A stretch of 64,000 bases of DNA, taken from Rhizoclosmatium globosum (Eukaryota; Chytridiomycota; Chytridiomycetes; Chytridiales; Chytriomycetaceae). Below the pieces are notes generated by a model, which was not told where the DNA came from, searched no databases, and saw only the letters and a program-made list of their open reading frames with translations. The stretch is taken from assembly GCA_002104985.1 (NCBI GenBank), contig MCGO01000037.1:1-64000 (forward strand), given 5' to 3'. Made by a program: the position numbers and the translations under genes. This document shows, in pieces, positions 11,440-22,550 of this stretch. Position 1 is the first letter of the stretch; each line of letters begins with the position of its first letter.

Positions 11440-12812
11440 CTAGTGCAAAGAAATCGCTTCCATCTTCTGCAACACATCTTCCATCTCATTGTGCACATTG
11501 TCTTTCAACTGGAAAAACAAAGAATAAAACACCGCACGATCCTTCACTGAACAAAGTAAGATGATTTTTGCAATGCAGATGTGAATGCGAAAGAATGCGG
11601 TGGGTTCTTTAGTGTCCATTGCGCGGGCCTTTTTTCGATTAAAAGTTAGCTTGATTCGACAATAAAAGCTGTAGCGTACCCAAGTAAAGCAAAATTCATT
11701 GACTTCATTAACAAAATTCGACAATGAAGGTATCTGGAGAAACCGTGGTTGATATTCAAGCATAAGTCTGTGGATCTTGTTGGTTGGATCGATAATGAAC
11801 GGCGGCACAACTGGAAGCATTGTTCCCCAGAACGTGTTGATATATCGCTTTGAACAATGTATTTGATTTAGATTCGCCTTTTGCGCAGCTTTAACAAGGG
11901 ATACTCACAAAATGATGAATATTCCGCTCTTGAACAACTGCCAACAACTCAAACAACGCTGGACGATCTTCAAAACCAGTTTGCTTCAAAATTCTTGTCA
12001 TTGTACGGATTGATCTGAGCTTAATCCGCTTAGCCGAAGGGAAATCTGCAGCTCGCGAGTGTTCCTACAAATAATCTATGTCAGCTACGACCATACCCAA
12101 TGAAAAACAGTCTTACCACAATCAAATCAAACATCCTATCAGGATCACTACTCCCTTTCAACGACGGAATCGTACGAATCAACAATCGTCCTGCATCCAC
12201 TTCCAAAGGTCCATACAGCTCTTCACTCGTAATCATTTTCGGCACAACAGTGCTCAGGAACGTATCCAATTCCGTCATTTGATAATCGAATCGATCCGAT
12301 TCAGGTGAAACCGTGGCAGGTGAACATGAAACTCCAGTGACAACAGATTCACTGCCACTACTTGGTGTATCCATTACTCCATTACATACTTTCGCCTGAT
12401 CCAGCTTTGCATCTACTTGTCTTGCTTGTACTGTACTTGTCAAAGGAACAGAACAGACGACACAAGTCAAAGACCCCTTCAACAGACTCAATTCAAACTG
12501 CAAAGCCTTCACAGTCTCTCGCAACGATTGCACTTCCTTATTCTCTTCTCTGAGTTGAGCAATTGTATCTTCCATGTCTTTTAAGTGCCTCAGCTTCTTT
12601 TCACGGTGAACCCGTTGAGCTTCTCTAAGTTGGAGCGTTCGCTTTGTTACATTCGCTTCAGTTTCTGGAAGTTTGTTTCTGTTGACTGGTTCCGAATTGG
12701 GTTGTGATACCGGTGGATTCATGGATGTGGATGGTGATGATGAGATTGAGTCGATTTTGCTTCGGATTTTTTGTGGACGTGGTTTGGATTTCAAAGAATG
12801 ATTGTCAATCAA
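11440..12812 (-). CDS. bZIP-like transcription factor paralogue D, altered start
   Basis: Five exons. Basic region KRTLQLREAQRVHREKK, coil MEDTIAQLREENKEV, CVVC, TELDTFLSTVVPKMITSEE, DAGRLLIRTIPSLKG, then the exon with ERNIHHF, the RYINTFWGTMLPVVPPFI exon, and a last exon ending KMEAISLH. In E, F and G the protein starts MDS...SPS. Here the matching codon is ATC (KIDSISSSPSTS), so translation must begin at ATG 12812 (MIDNHSLK, 30 codons upstream) or at the internal MNPP. The GRKK lead-in is shortened to NRNK. The DNA-contacting Asn is Leu. The remaining frame is open and splice sites look intact, so the gene may still be active. Confidence 0.8.
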
Positions 12813-12945
12813 ATTATATGCCTTTTATTTGGGGTTGATTGGTTGGAATACAGTTAGGGTTGTTCTGTACAACCAACTATAAACAATGGAATCTGTTTTA
12901 TGCAATTTTGAAAGAAATAGTCCTCATTGAAGAAATACTGAAATG

Positions 12946-14255
12946 CTAATACAAAGTCGTCGCCTCCATCTTCAACAAAAGATCCTCCATCTCATCCTTC
13001 GCCTCGGTCCTCATCTCATAAACCAACGAAAAAAACGCGGCTCGATCCTTGACAGAACACAGCAAAACAAGTTTAGCCATGCATATATGAATTCTGAAGA
13101 ATGATGATGGTTCATGAAACTCTGTCGCGTGGACCTGGCGTTAAGGTTAGCCAACATTTGAACAAGATGCTTTCTTACCCAAGTGAAACAAAAATCATTG
13201 ACATCGTTTAACGAGTTAGATAGAGAGGGAATCTGAAGAAATCGAGGTTGGAACGCGAGCATCAGTCGATGAATCTTTTTGTTGGGGTCAATGATGAATG
13301 GAGGCACGACAGGTAACATTGTGCCCCAAAACGTTGTAATGTATCTCTGACAACATGAAAATTAGAATAAATGTCTGTGCGAGTGAATGGGAATAAACTC
13401 ACAAAATGATTCAAATTCCTTTCCTGCATAATCGCAATCAATTCAAACAACGCCGGTCGATCATCCGCACTAGTTTGCTGCATCATCCTAGATCCAGTTC
13501 GAATCAGTTTCAGTTTAATCCGTTTCGCCGTTGTGAAATCTGAAGCCCGAGAGTGTTCCTATAAAACCCAACAAAGAATCAGATATCTGATGGAATCATA
13601 TAATCAAACCACATACCACAAGCAAATCAAACATCCTATCCGGATCACTACTCCCCTTTAACGACGGAATAGTACGCATCATCAACCGCCCTGCATCCAC
13701 CTCCAATGGTCCATACAACTCCTCACTCGTAAGCATCTTTGGCACAACGCTACTCAAAAACGTATCCAACTCCGTCATTTGAAAGTCCAACAGATCCGAT
13801 TCGGGTGAAACCGAACTCGCGAAACCTGAAACCCCAGCACCACCACCACCGCCAAAAGCTGCTTCACTGCCACTTCTTGATACATCCCGTCCTCCATCAT
13901 CGACTTTTACTTTTACATGTTCTGTGGGTGATACACCTTTCAGAGTAGTAGAGCAAACGACACAGATCGAAGAACCCTTCACAAGATTCAATTCGAACTG
14001 TAAAGCCTTCACTTGTTCTTTTAAAGCTTGTACCTCCTTATTCTCTTCTCTGAGTGTAGCTACTGTATCTTCCAGGTCTTTCAAATGCTGCTGCTTCTTT
14101 TCACGATGAACTCGCTGGGCTTCTCGAAGTTGGAGGGATCGCCGGGTAGCATTCGGATCAGATTCGGGAAGTTTCTTTCGGCCCCGGTTTTCGAGTTTGG
14201 GCTGTGATGAAGAAGGATCCGCGGATGCCGGTGGCGATGGCGAGGTTGAGTCCAT
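12946..14255 (-). CDS. bZIP-like transcription factor paralogue E
   Basis: Starts MDSTSPSPPASADPSSSQ, then RGRKKLPESDPNATRRS, the basic region LQLREAQRVHREKK and the coil DLEDTVATLREENKEVQ. CVVC follows, then a Gly-rich linker with five consecutive Gly. The C-terminal region has TELDTFLSSVVPKMLTSEE and GPLEVDAGRLMMRTIPSLKG, then four further exons (ERNLNHF|RYITTFWGTMLPVV...), ending KMEATTLY. The Asn of the basic region is Leu. A clean ATG at 14255 matches F and G. It is closest to D over the C-terminal half, which suggests a local tandem duplication. Confidence 0.83.
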
Positions 14256-14560
14256 TTTGCTGAGTGATTATCTCCACCTTTTTTGGTTGACGTGGTTTGG
14301 ATTTCACATCTGATTTTCAATCAAATATATTAGTTTGATTAATGGCTTTATAAATAGTATAGCTTACATTGTATCTAAATGTTCCAACGGCAGTTGTCGC
14401 CTCCCGTCTTCCTTATCAATCCTATGAGCTGTAAAGATTACCGACAATCTCGGGAAGGGCAAGCTGAATTGCATAATTATGAAATCAGTAGATACACTGG
14501 TTTCAGTCATGATTTTAACATATCAAAACACACAGAAATATACAAAACACAACCAACACT

Positions 14561-15873
14561 CTAATTCAAAGAAGCAGCTTCAACCTTTACCAACAACTCC
14601 TCCATCTCATCCTTCGCCCTCCCCTTCATTTCAAAAAACAGTGCGAAAAACGTCGCCCGATCCTTTACCGAACAAAGCAGCACAACTTTCTCAACACATA
14701 TGTGAATGCGAGCAAAGGCAGACGTATCATGAGTGTCCACAGATTTCACCTATATTCGTCTGTTAGTTTGAAAGCTTGAGGTTCAAGAGGGTGACGGAAA
14801 TACCCAAGTGAAACACAATTCGTTGACTTCGTTGATCGCGTTGGATAGGGACGGGATCTGGAGAAAGCGGGGTTGGTATTCAAGCATGAGTTTGTGGATC
14901 TTGTTGGTTGGGTCAATAATAAATGGTGCGACGACTGGAAGAAGCGTTCCCCATAATGTGTTTGTATAGCGCTAGTAAAAGATGAAGGGAGGTCACATGA
15001 TGGTGGGCAGATTGACAAGAGTGTACTCACATAATGTTGAACATTCCGCTCTTGAACCAGAGCCAATACCTCAAACAACATGGGCCGGTCTTCCAAACTC
15101 GTTTGATGCATGATAGCTCCAATCGTCCGAATCGATTGAAGTTTGATCCGTTTCGCCGTCGGTAAATCTGCCGCGCGTGAGTGTTCCTGAAATCAGTTTT
15201 CGTAAGCCACATCATCAAACCAAATAGAGACACTTACAATCATCAAATCAAACATCCTATCGGCATCCCTGCTTCCCTTTAAAGACGGAATCGTACGCAT
15301 TAATAACCGCCCGACATCCACTTCCACAGGACCGTACAACTCTTCACTCGTAAGAACTTTTGGCACAACACTGTTCAGGAATGTATCCAATTCGGTCATT
15401 TGGAAGTCCAATATATCATATTCAGTTGAGATAGAGACAAGCGGACATGAAACTCCGTCATTTGTTTCAGTGCCAGTATTACAAAAGGATTCAACATCCT
15501 TGCCAACATTATCCGCATTAGCTACAACCTGCCCCACAGGTAACACGTCGTTCAAAGCTGCAGAACAACCAATACAAGTCAGAGATCCTTTCAACAGACT
15601 CATTTCAAACTGCAGCGCTTTCACTTGATCTCTCAAGGCTTGTACTTCCTTGTTTTCTTCCCGGAGTTTACTATTTTCATCTTCCAAGTCCTTGTAATGC
15701 TGCATCCTCTTTTCACGGTGGGCTCGTTGAGCTTGTCTGAGTTGCACTGATCGTCTTGTGGCATTCTCTTCTGTGTCGGGGAGTTTCTTTCGGCCGCGGG
15801 TTTCAACTTTCTTGGGTTGTGATGATGAGTTTGTGGATCCTGATGTTGATGGTGATATAGACAGTGAATCCAT
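14561..15873 (-). CDS. bZIP-like transcription factor paralogue F
   Basis: Starts MDSLSISPSTSGSTNSSSQP, then TRGRKKLPDTEENATRRS, SVQLRQAQRAHREKR and the coil DLEDENSKLREENKEVQ. CIGC follows, then TELDTFLNSVVPKVLTSEE, GPVEVDVGRLLMRTIPSLKG and MFDLMI at the first intron. The next exons hold EDRPMLFEVLALVQERNVQ and FIIDPTNKIHKLMLEYQPRF; the last exon ends EAASLN. The start at 15873 is preferred over the upstream ATG at 15906 because it lines up with E and G. Coding and 3' flank are most like G, so F and G look like the youngest pair. The Asn of the basic region is Leu. Confidence 0.83.
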
Positions 15874-15984
15874 TTTTTGTTGGAGATGGAGATGTTCTAG
15901 AATCATTTGACAAGAATGGAGGGATTCATAATTTAATTAAGAAGATTTTAACATCTTGTTTCCCTATACATTAATATCTATGGC

Positions 15985-16110
15985 ATCATGCTTAATTTCC
16001 CTAAACACCGACTTCCATATCGTAAAAAAGATCTGAAAAGACGTTTTGATGGACTGCAAAGTTTCCAATGAAAGGAAGGCCCAATTGTATGACAAAAATG
16101 TATGTACTGG
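15985..16110 (-). pseudogene. Relic last exon of a ninth bZIP-array paralogue
   Basis: Between F and G the minus strand encodes NVFSDLFYDMEVGV and then, one base out of frame, FREIKHDAIDINV. This matches the last exon of copy H (NFSELFYDMRAGVYREIESM). Upstream, IQLGLPFIGNF replaces the CIAKIVVLCSV region, and no splice site or other exon is found. A weaker trace (IQLALPEIVGNLYSS) sits in the E-F gap near 14400-14480. Best read as debris of a lost array member carried along with the F/G duplication; the similarity was judged by eye only. Confidence 0.4.
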
Positions 16111-16192
16111 TTTCAAACATAACTTTGATATAAAACATCAAATCCCAAGATTTGCTAGAAAAGAATCTACAAAACCCCACAACCAACACACT

Positions 16193-17518
16193 CTAATACA
16201 ACGAAGCAGCTTCAATCTTCACCAACAACTCCTCCATCTCATCCTTCGCCCTCCCCTTCAGCTCAAAAAACAACGAAAAAAACGCCGCCCGGTCCTTCAC
16301 CGAACAAAGCAGCACGATTCTCTCAACACATATGTGAATGCGAGCAAACGAGGTTGTATCTTGTGTATCCACAGATCTCGCCTTAAAAAATTCACAGTTT
16401 AATAAATTAATTCACAAGCGGGTTAAACGCGAATGGACTCACCCAAGTGAAACAAAATTCGTTGACTTCATTGATCGCAGTGGATAGAGACGGGATCTGG
16501 AGAAAGCGGGTTTGGTATTCAAGCATGAGTCTGTGGATTTTGTTTGTTGGATCGATAATGAATGGCGAGACGACTGGAAGGAGTGTTCCCCATAACGTGT
16601 TCGTGTAGCGCTAGAGAAGAAGATAAATGTTCAATGAAGCGTTCAATAAGCTCACATGGAAAATTATACACTCACGTAATGATGAATATTCCGCTCTTGA
16701 ATCACAGCCATCACTTCAAACAACATGGGCCGGTCTTCCACACTCGTCTGCTCCATAATCCTCCCCATTGTTCGAATCGATTGAAGCTTGATCCGTTTCG
16801 CAGTCGGTAAATCCGCAGCACGCGAGTTTTGCTATACACAGTTTTTACCCCCATTATCCAAAAAACAAATAAAAATACTTACAATCATCAAATCAAACAT
16901 CCTATCAAGATCCCTACTCCCCTTCAAAGACGGAATAGTACGAATCAACAACCGCCCTGCATCCACTTCCACCGGCCCGTACAACTCTTCACTCGTAAGC
17001 ATTTTCGGCACAACGCTGTTCAAGAATGCATCCAGTTCCGTCATTTGGAAGTCCAGAATATCGGATTCAGGCGAAATAGAGGCTGGTGGATATGAAACTC
17101 CGCCACACGTTTCACTGACACTTCGAACAGTTGAGATAACGCCATTGCCAAGAATATTCGTATTCACGGCATCTTGTCCGGAAGGTAACACTGCTTTCAA
17201 AGCGGTGGAACAGACAAGACAGGTCAAGGATCCTTTCAATAGACTCATTTCAAACTGTAACGATTTCACTTGTTCTCTCAAGGCTTGTACTTGCTTATTC
17301 TCTTCCCGAAGTTGAGTGATTGTGTCTTCCAAGTCTTTCAAATGTTGAATCTTCTTTTCACGATGGACTCGCTGGGCTTCCTTTAGTTGAAGGGATCGCC
17401 GGGCAGCATTTGCTTCAGTGTTGGGAAGTTTCTTTCGGCCGCGGGTTTCAACTTTCTTGGGTTGTGATGAAGAGTCTGTGGATGCTGATGTCGATGGGGA
17501 TGGTGATCCTGAATCCAT
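16193..17518 (-). CDS. bZIP-like transcription factor paralogue G
   Basis: Starts MDSGSPSPSTSASTDSSSQP, then TRGRKKLPNTEANAARRS, LQLKEAQRVHREKK and the coil DLEDTITQLREENKQVQ. CLVC follows, then TELDAFLNSVVPKMLTSEE, GPVEVDAGRLLIRTIPSLKG, DRMFDLMI and further exons, ending KIEAASLY. Five exons as in F. The 3' flank shares actggtttca...caaccaacac-type wording with the 3' flank of F, so the duplicated unit extended past the stop. The Asn of the basic region is Leu. Confidence 0.83.
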
Positions 17519-17646
17519 TTTTTGATACGTAATCAGTTTGGGTTTTCTATTTCTGGTTACGTGGTTTGTAATTTGAACTGTGGGTTTGATTAAAATGATG
17601 TGAGAAACACGGATTGGAGTATAATTTATTGTTCGGGAGAAAGGTA

Positions 17647-19206
17647 CTACAGAGTCGTGGTTCCATAGGTTTTCATCGTGTTACCACTGCCACTGTTATT
17701 TGCTTCAATCTTTGTCATCATACTCTCGATTTCCCGATACACACCAGCACGCATATCGTAAAAGAGTTCCGAGAAATTAGTCCTGTCTCGCACGCTACAA
17801 AGCACAACAATCTTTGCTATGCAGATATGCAGTCGAATCAAGTATTCTGGCTCTTGAGTATCTAGTGATTGTGTCTAAATGATTGTCGATAGACTTTCTT
17901 AGCAGTGGGGGGAAAAAACAAAGGATGAAGAGTCACTTACCCAAGTTGTGCAAAACTCGTTCACAACATCAAATGAGTTGGCGAGAGACGGAATCTGGAG
18001 GAAACGTTGCTGATAGGCAAACATGATTTGATGCGTTTTCTTTGTTGGGTCAAAGACAAAGGGTTTCGGTGGTGGTAACATTGAGGTCCAGAACTGTGTG
18101 ATGTATCTCTATATTCCATTGAATTATTACCCAGTCAAAACTCAAGTTCAAAGACAGAACTCACGAAATGATTCAAGTTCTGTTCCTGAATAATGGCAAT
18201 CAAATCAAAGATCCGCGACCGGTCTTGAGGAGTACAGTTGTGTACAATGGCCCTCATGGTGCGAACGTACTTTATCGTAGTTTGTTTCGCTGTTGCCAAA
18301 TCAGATGCACGGGATTGTTCCTACGTGGTTAGTAGTTAGTGTATGCCCTGTATTCTTTCTGCAACAGAGTTGTTCGCCTTCACTAAACAGTGTCCACACG
18401 TCATCTGTCAGAAACCTCCTCCTCATTGGCCCATATTTCCACGACAACCCTCCAACCTTCTTCCGCCGAGGCTCCATTCTTCAGTCATCGCTCTCTTCTA
18501 AAAATCAAACAGACAGACACACACACACACACGCACGCACCACAAACAAATCACAGATACGATCGCCATTCCCGGACACTTTCAACGAGGGAATAGTCTT
18601 CATCCAGAGCCGTGCGTGGTCGACATTCATTGGGCCGTAGAGTTCTTCGCTGGTCAACATTCGAGGAACGACGGTGTTCAGGAAGGAATCGAGGTCGGTG
18701 AGGGGGAGGGCGAAGAGGTCGGAGGTGGTTGAGGTTGACGTGGGTGAGAAGGACGAGGGTGGCGAGTGGTGTATCGCTTCATTGGGACCATTAGAGGTTG
18801 AAGAGGTTGAGAGGGTGGCCAGAGTATGCAGGGGTAATAGATAGTTGGGCGTAGGTTGAGCAGCAGTAGTAGTAGTAGTAGTAGGTTGTAGTTGAACAGT
18901 ACTAGTACTCCTACTAGAAGCAGAAGCAGAAGCAGACGCAGACGCAGAACACACCGAACACACCAAAGAACCAACTCGTTCTCGTTCAAGTTCTTGTTCA
19001 AGTGTCCGAACTTTGTCGCTTTGAATCTTGATTTCACTTTCGAGAATTCGGACTTTGTCTTCGAGTTCTTTGATGTAAAGCGCCTTCTTTTCGCGGTGAA
19101 CTCGCTGCGCTTCTCTTAGTTGAATCGCACGTTTCGACGTGCTTTCGTCTGGGGCAAGTCGCTTTCGGCCGCGCGTCTCGGCTTTGTCTGCTTTGGGACT
19201 GTGCAT
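17647..19206 (-). CDS. bZIP-like transcription factor paralogue H
   Basis: Starts MHSPKADKAETRGRKRLAPD, then SKRAIQLREAQRVHREKK and a long coil (KELEDKVRILESEIKIQSDK...). CSVC and an Ala-Ser repeat follow, then a Thr-rich linker, TDLDSFLNTVVPRMLTSEE, GPMNVDHARLWMKTIPSLK, RTMRAIVHNCTPQDRSRIF and DPTKKTHQIMFAYQQRF. The last exon has HICIAKIVVLCSVRDR and a longer tail ending KTYGTTTL. The first intron contains (AC)n near 18520-18540. It is the outermost and a more divergent member, and the likely ancestor-like end of the D-H group. The Asn of the basic region is Leu. Confidence 0.82.
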
Positions 19207-20113
19207 TGTTTGTTTGGATTTGTTTTGTTTTTGGTGGAGGAAAGAGGGTTTGGTTGGAAATCGATGCAGGATCAGAGAGAGAGATGTAATATTCTATAAA
19301 AAGAAAACACATTAAAAAAGAACAACAGATGCAAAATAGAGTTTGTGCGCATTTCAAAATGGATCCACTTCATACTGCTTCGTATTACAAACAGGAGACA
19401 TTCATTCACCATACAAATAAACACCCAAGCCACGGCTTCAATCTTAATGGAACGATGTTCATATTGTCTTCCATTCATTTTTGGCCACTTTGACAAGATG
19501 TATCATATTATCGACTTTGGTGAAATCTTCGTTTGCTTCTGCGGTTAGTCCTTCTCTGATGCGTAGCCGCAGTTAGCTGTTTGACAACAAGATGAGTATT
19601 TATTCACCTGATGCGCAGCCGCAGTTAGTTGTTTGACAACAAGATAAAAAAGAAGACAAAAGAAATTTGACAACATAACCAAACATCCAACAGTCCTGAG
19701 TCCAACTCTGTCGCCATATGATCCATATTTCAAATTCTTCTGGTCCCACGATGGTGTGTGTCTCTAACCATTATTGAGTAAAGCGCGACTTTGACACAAG
19801 TTTCTCAACTCCAGACAGTGTTAACAAGATTCAAAGTTGTGGTAGGCTGTACTCACTTTATCGCTGTATCTTCTAAAACAAAGCGGCGGCAACTTTGCTT
19901 GGAAAGCATTATCCTTAAGATCCGAAACAAATGCTTTTGATTTTATTCGTCGTTATAGTTGGGGAAAATATGTCTTACTAAAATACAAACAGTGGTTAAC
20001 AGCGAGAACCAAGCCCGCAAAAAAAAATTCCGCAGCTCCCAAAATCGATCCCCCAAAAACGAGATCCAGACTCAAAGACCCTTACCACGTAACTGCAGAT
20101 TCACCCCCGCGTA
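19207..20113. other. Long intergenic region with a direct repeat
   Basis: 907 bp between bZIP-like gene H and the first surface-protein gene, which are divergently transcribed. No ORF with coding character was found. It contains the 38-bp repeat listed separately and presumably both promoters. Confidence 0.5.
19556..19645 (+). repeat. Two 38-bp direct repeats, 52-bp period
   Basis: The unit ctgatgcgyagccgcagtta...gacaacaagat occurs at 19556-19593 and 19608-19645 with two mismatches and a 14-bp spacer. It lies about 350-440 bp upstream of the H start. Function unknown; it could be a paired binding site or a small tandem duplication. Confidence 0.85.
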
Positions 20114-22357
20114 ATGCATTTGCAGGTTTACCTTCTTGTCTTGAATGGGCTGCTATCTATGGCAGCCGCCGCCACCGAGCCCTGCAAAGCTCTGAACGCA
20201 ATCTGGCCTGAAATCTTCAACGACCCAACCGCCGTATGCTGTCCCTCATCGAGCACAGACTTCCCACATCTCGGAGGCGGGACCCTCTCTATTCACTGTG
20301 ATGGATCTGGCGGCGCTTTCACAGGATTGTGAGTGTGATTTTTTTCGCCGGTTTGGTTGGTTGGTTGGTACCATCTTGGGCTCATATCACACTTTTGGAA
20401 AAATAGCGAATTGATTGGTTCCACTGTGAATTCGGTTTTGCCTGACTTCACCAGCGTGCCAAACCTTGAGTATATGTGAGTGAGGTCCAAGGAATGAAAT
20501 GATCTCATGATGGGGATTCGGCTCTTTTTTTGCAGATCCATTAGGAACGGGTTATTTTATGGACCGTTTCCAAAGTTTCCTCTGACTGTCCAGTACTTGT
20601 ATCTTGATGGAAACCTTATAGGAGATGGAACATATCTCCCAACGCAGTAAGCTTGGACTATTTTCTATAATGACGCAACACAAACTAACGCCTTTTTTGT
20701 TAAGCTATCCTGGGTTTCCTGGAAATTATAATTTCAAGGGTAACTGTTTTATCGACAATACCAAGCCAAACTCGAAGTGCCCAAACCACGCAACAACCAG
20801 CACTACAAGCACAACTTCGACTGTATCAACTTCGACTTCATCCTCGACGACTGCGTCGTCGACAAGTACAAGCACTACTTCGGTTGCATCCACAACCACA
20901 AGTGCGACTTTAACAAGTACGACCACGACTTTAACCTCCTCATCCACTTCTTCTTCTTCTTCTTCTTCGTCTTCCACGTTTTCAACAACAAGTTCAACAA
21001 CAAGTTCGACAACGTCAGCTTCGTCAAGCACGACCACATCAGCATTAACTTCGTCTTCAACAACTTCCACCACCACTTTGCCTACAACCGCAACGTCTGG
21101 AAGCACAACAGAATCTGGATCCACCATAAATTTGAATCCATCGACCACTTTCTCCCTCTCTGATTTTACCACATCTGGATACACATCCAGCACCGGCGTA
21201 ATGACAGGAAAATCATCAACAATCCCATTCACCACATCAACAATCTCATCTCCTGTCCCAAGTTCCACTTCTGCATCCACATGTGCAACACAATCGCCAT
21301 CACCAATCTTCTCCGCCATCGCCGACGGCCCAATTCCATCCATCACCCCTATGCAAAAATATTCTGGAGAAGCAACTGAAATCATCGCCACCCTAAATAC
21401 CCTCGTTCTCGGCTCTCTAAACCAACTCAACGCGAACCAAGTCAGTTCCTCGCTCTTTCAAATCACGGAGCCGATCCATCCAGGTGACGCGCCAGTTACG
21501 TTTCTCGGAGCTGCGTTTGGGAGTGGATCTAATGCAGTTGTGGTCTTGATTACGAGCACGCAGTATAAGGTATGGAGTTGTTACTTTTTTTGCATGGCCG
21601 GTTTATTTTTGGTAATGCATAGTTTACTGGATTACCGTCTGCGCAAGACATTCAAGTGTATAACGACGTTACCTGTTCCATCGCCATCAAGACAGTATCT
21701 TTTTCGAATGAAGGAGGGGTTGGGTTTAGTTACGTTCTGGATGGGTCGTACAAGAACGAATGGTTTGCAATGCAGTTGGACAGTGCGGGAAAGAAATTGA
21801 TTGTGTCAGTGTATTCGGAACATGCTGCTGTCGCTTCCATTGTTTTCGGTGTTGAGGTGATTGGAGGAAAGCGAGCAGTTGATGATGTTGGGTTTGTGGT
21901 GGTGAATGGAGTTGGGGTTGTCAACAAACGTGCCAGTGTTGCAACCGAAACGTCTGTCTCAAATGGAATTACGTCTTCATACGCCACAAGCCCCAATCAG
22001 GTGCCAAGTTCTTTCTCTGTTACTACGGGTTTGGGTACTTCTACAGTCTCCTCCGTGTTAACTACCGAATATTCCGTCATAATGGACTCTTCTTTGGTTT
22101 CTGTCGCTTCTACGGCCACCATAGCGAAGACTCCTTTGTCTACATATTCTGAATTGAAGACCGTCAGTGCCAATAATCTTGCAATCAAAACTGTGACAAG
22201 TGCCGCACCGACTACTGCCTCCGTCCTTGAGCAAAGGGTTGACTCCACGACTCTTTCCAAGACTCAAGTTTCGACAAGATTCAATGTAGTTATTGGCGGA
22301 GCACGCTCCACTCTTATTTCTGCTATTGTCGTTGTAGCCGCCGCAGTCTTGCTTTGA
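20114..22357 (+). CDS. GPI-type Ser/Thr-rich surface protein 1
   Basis: Five exons (20114-20328, 20407-20475, 20536-20646, 20705-21569, 21623-22357) encode 664 residues. A signal peptide (LVLNGLLSMAAAATE) leads to a Cys-rich module CKALNAIWPEIFNDP...AVCC and short leucine-rich-repeat-like segments (FPLTVQYLYLDGN). A ~150-residue Ser/Thr tract, probably O-mannosylated, follows. Next is a conserved globular region (ADGPIPSITPMQKYSGEA, SLNQLNANQVSSSLFQITEP, VGFSYVLDGSYKNEWF) shared with the gene at 38234. The C-terminus is hydrophobic (LISAIVVVAAAVLL) after small residues, as in a GPI signal. Role: probable cell-wall or adhesion protein; the ligand is unknown and the globular domain is not recognised. 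Confidence 0.82.
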
Positions 22358-22550
22358 GGATTTCAATTTGAGCCGTTATTTTGCTTTCAATTTCACATCT
22401 TAACACTTTTATAGTACATCGATCGTCATTCTATCAAATATATGTTTTGCTTTTTAACTTTTTGGCAAAACACATTAGCGATACGATGAAGAAGAGATAA
22501 AATAGTGAGAATTTACCGGCCTTCCGTTCATTAAAATTAATATATTTCAA

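Noticed and set aside
20726..21430. A 234-codon minus-strand ORF rich in Val/Asp/Glu
   Set aside because: It is the antisense of the Ser/Thr-rich tract of the surface protein; tcn/acn codons read backward give Val/Asp/Glu. No family motif.
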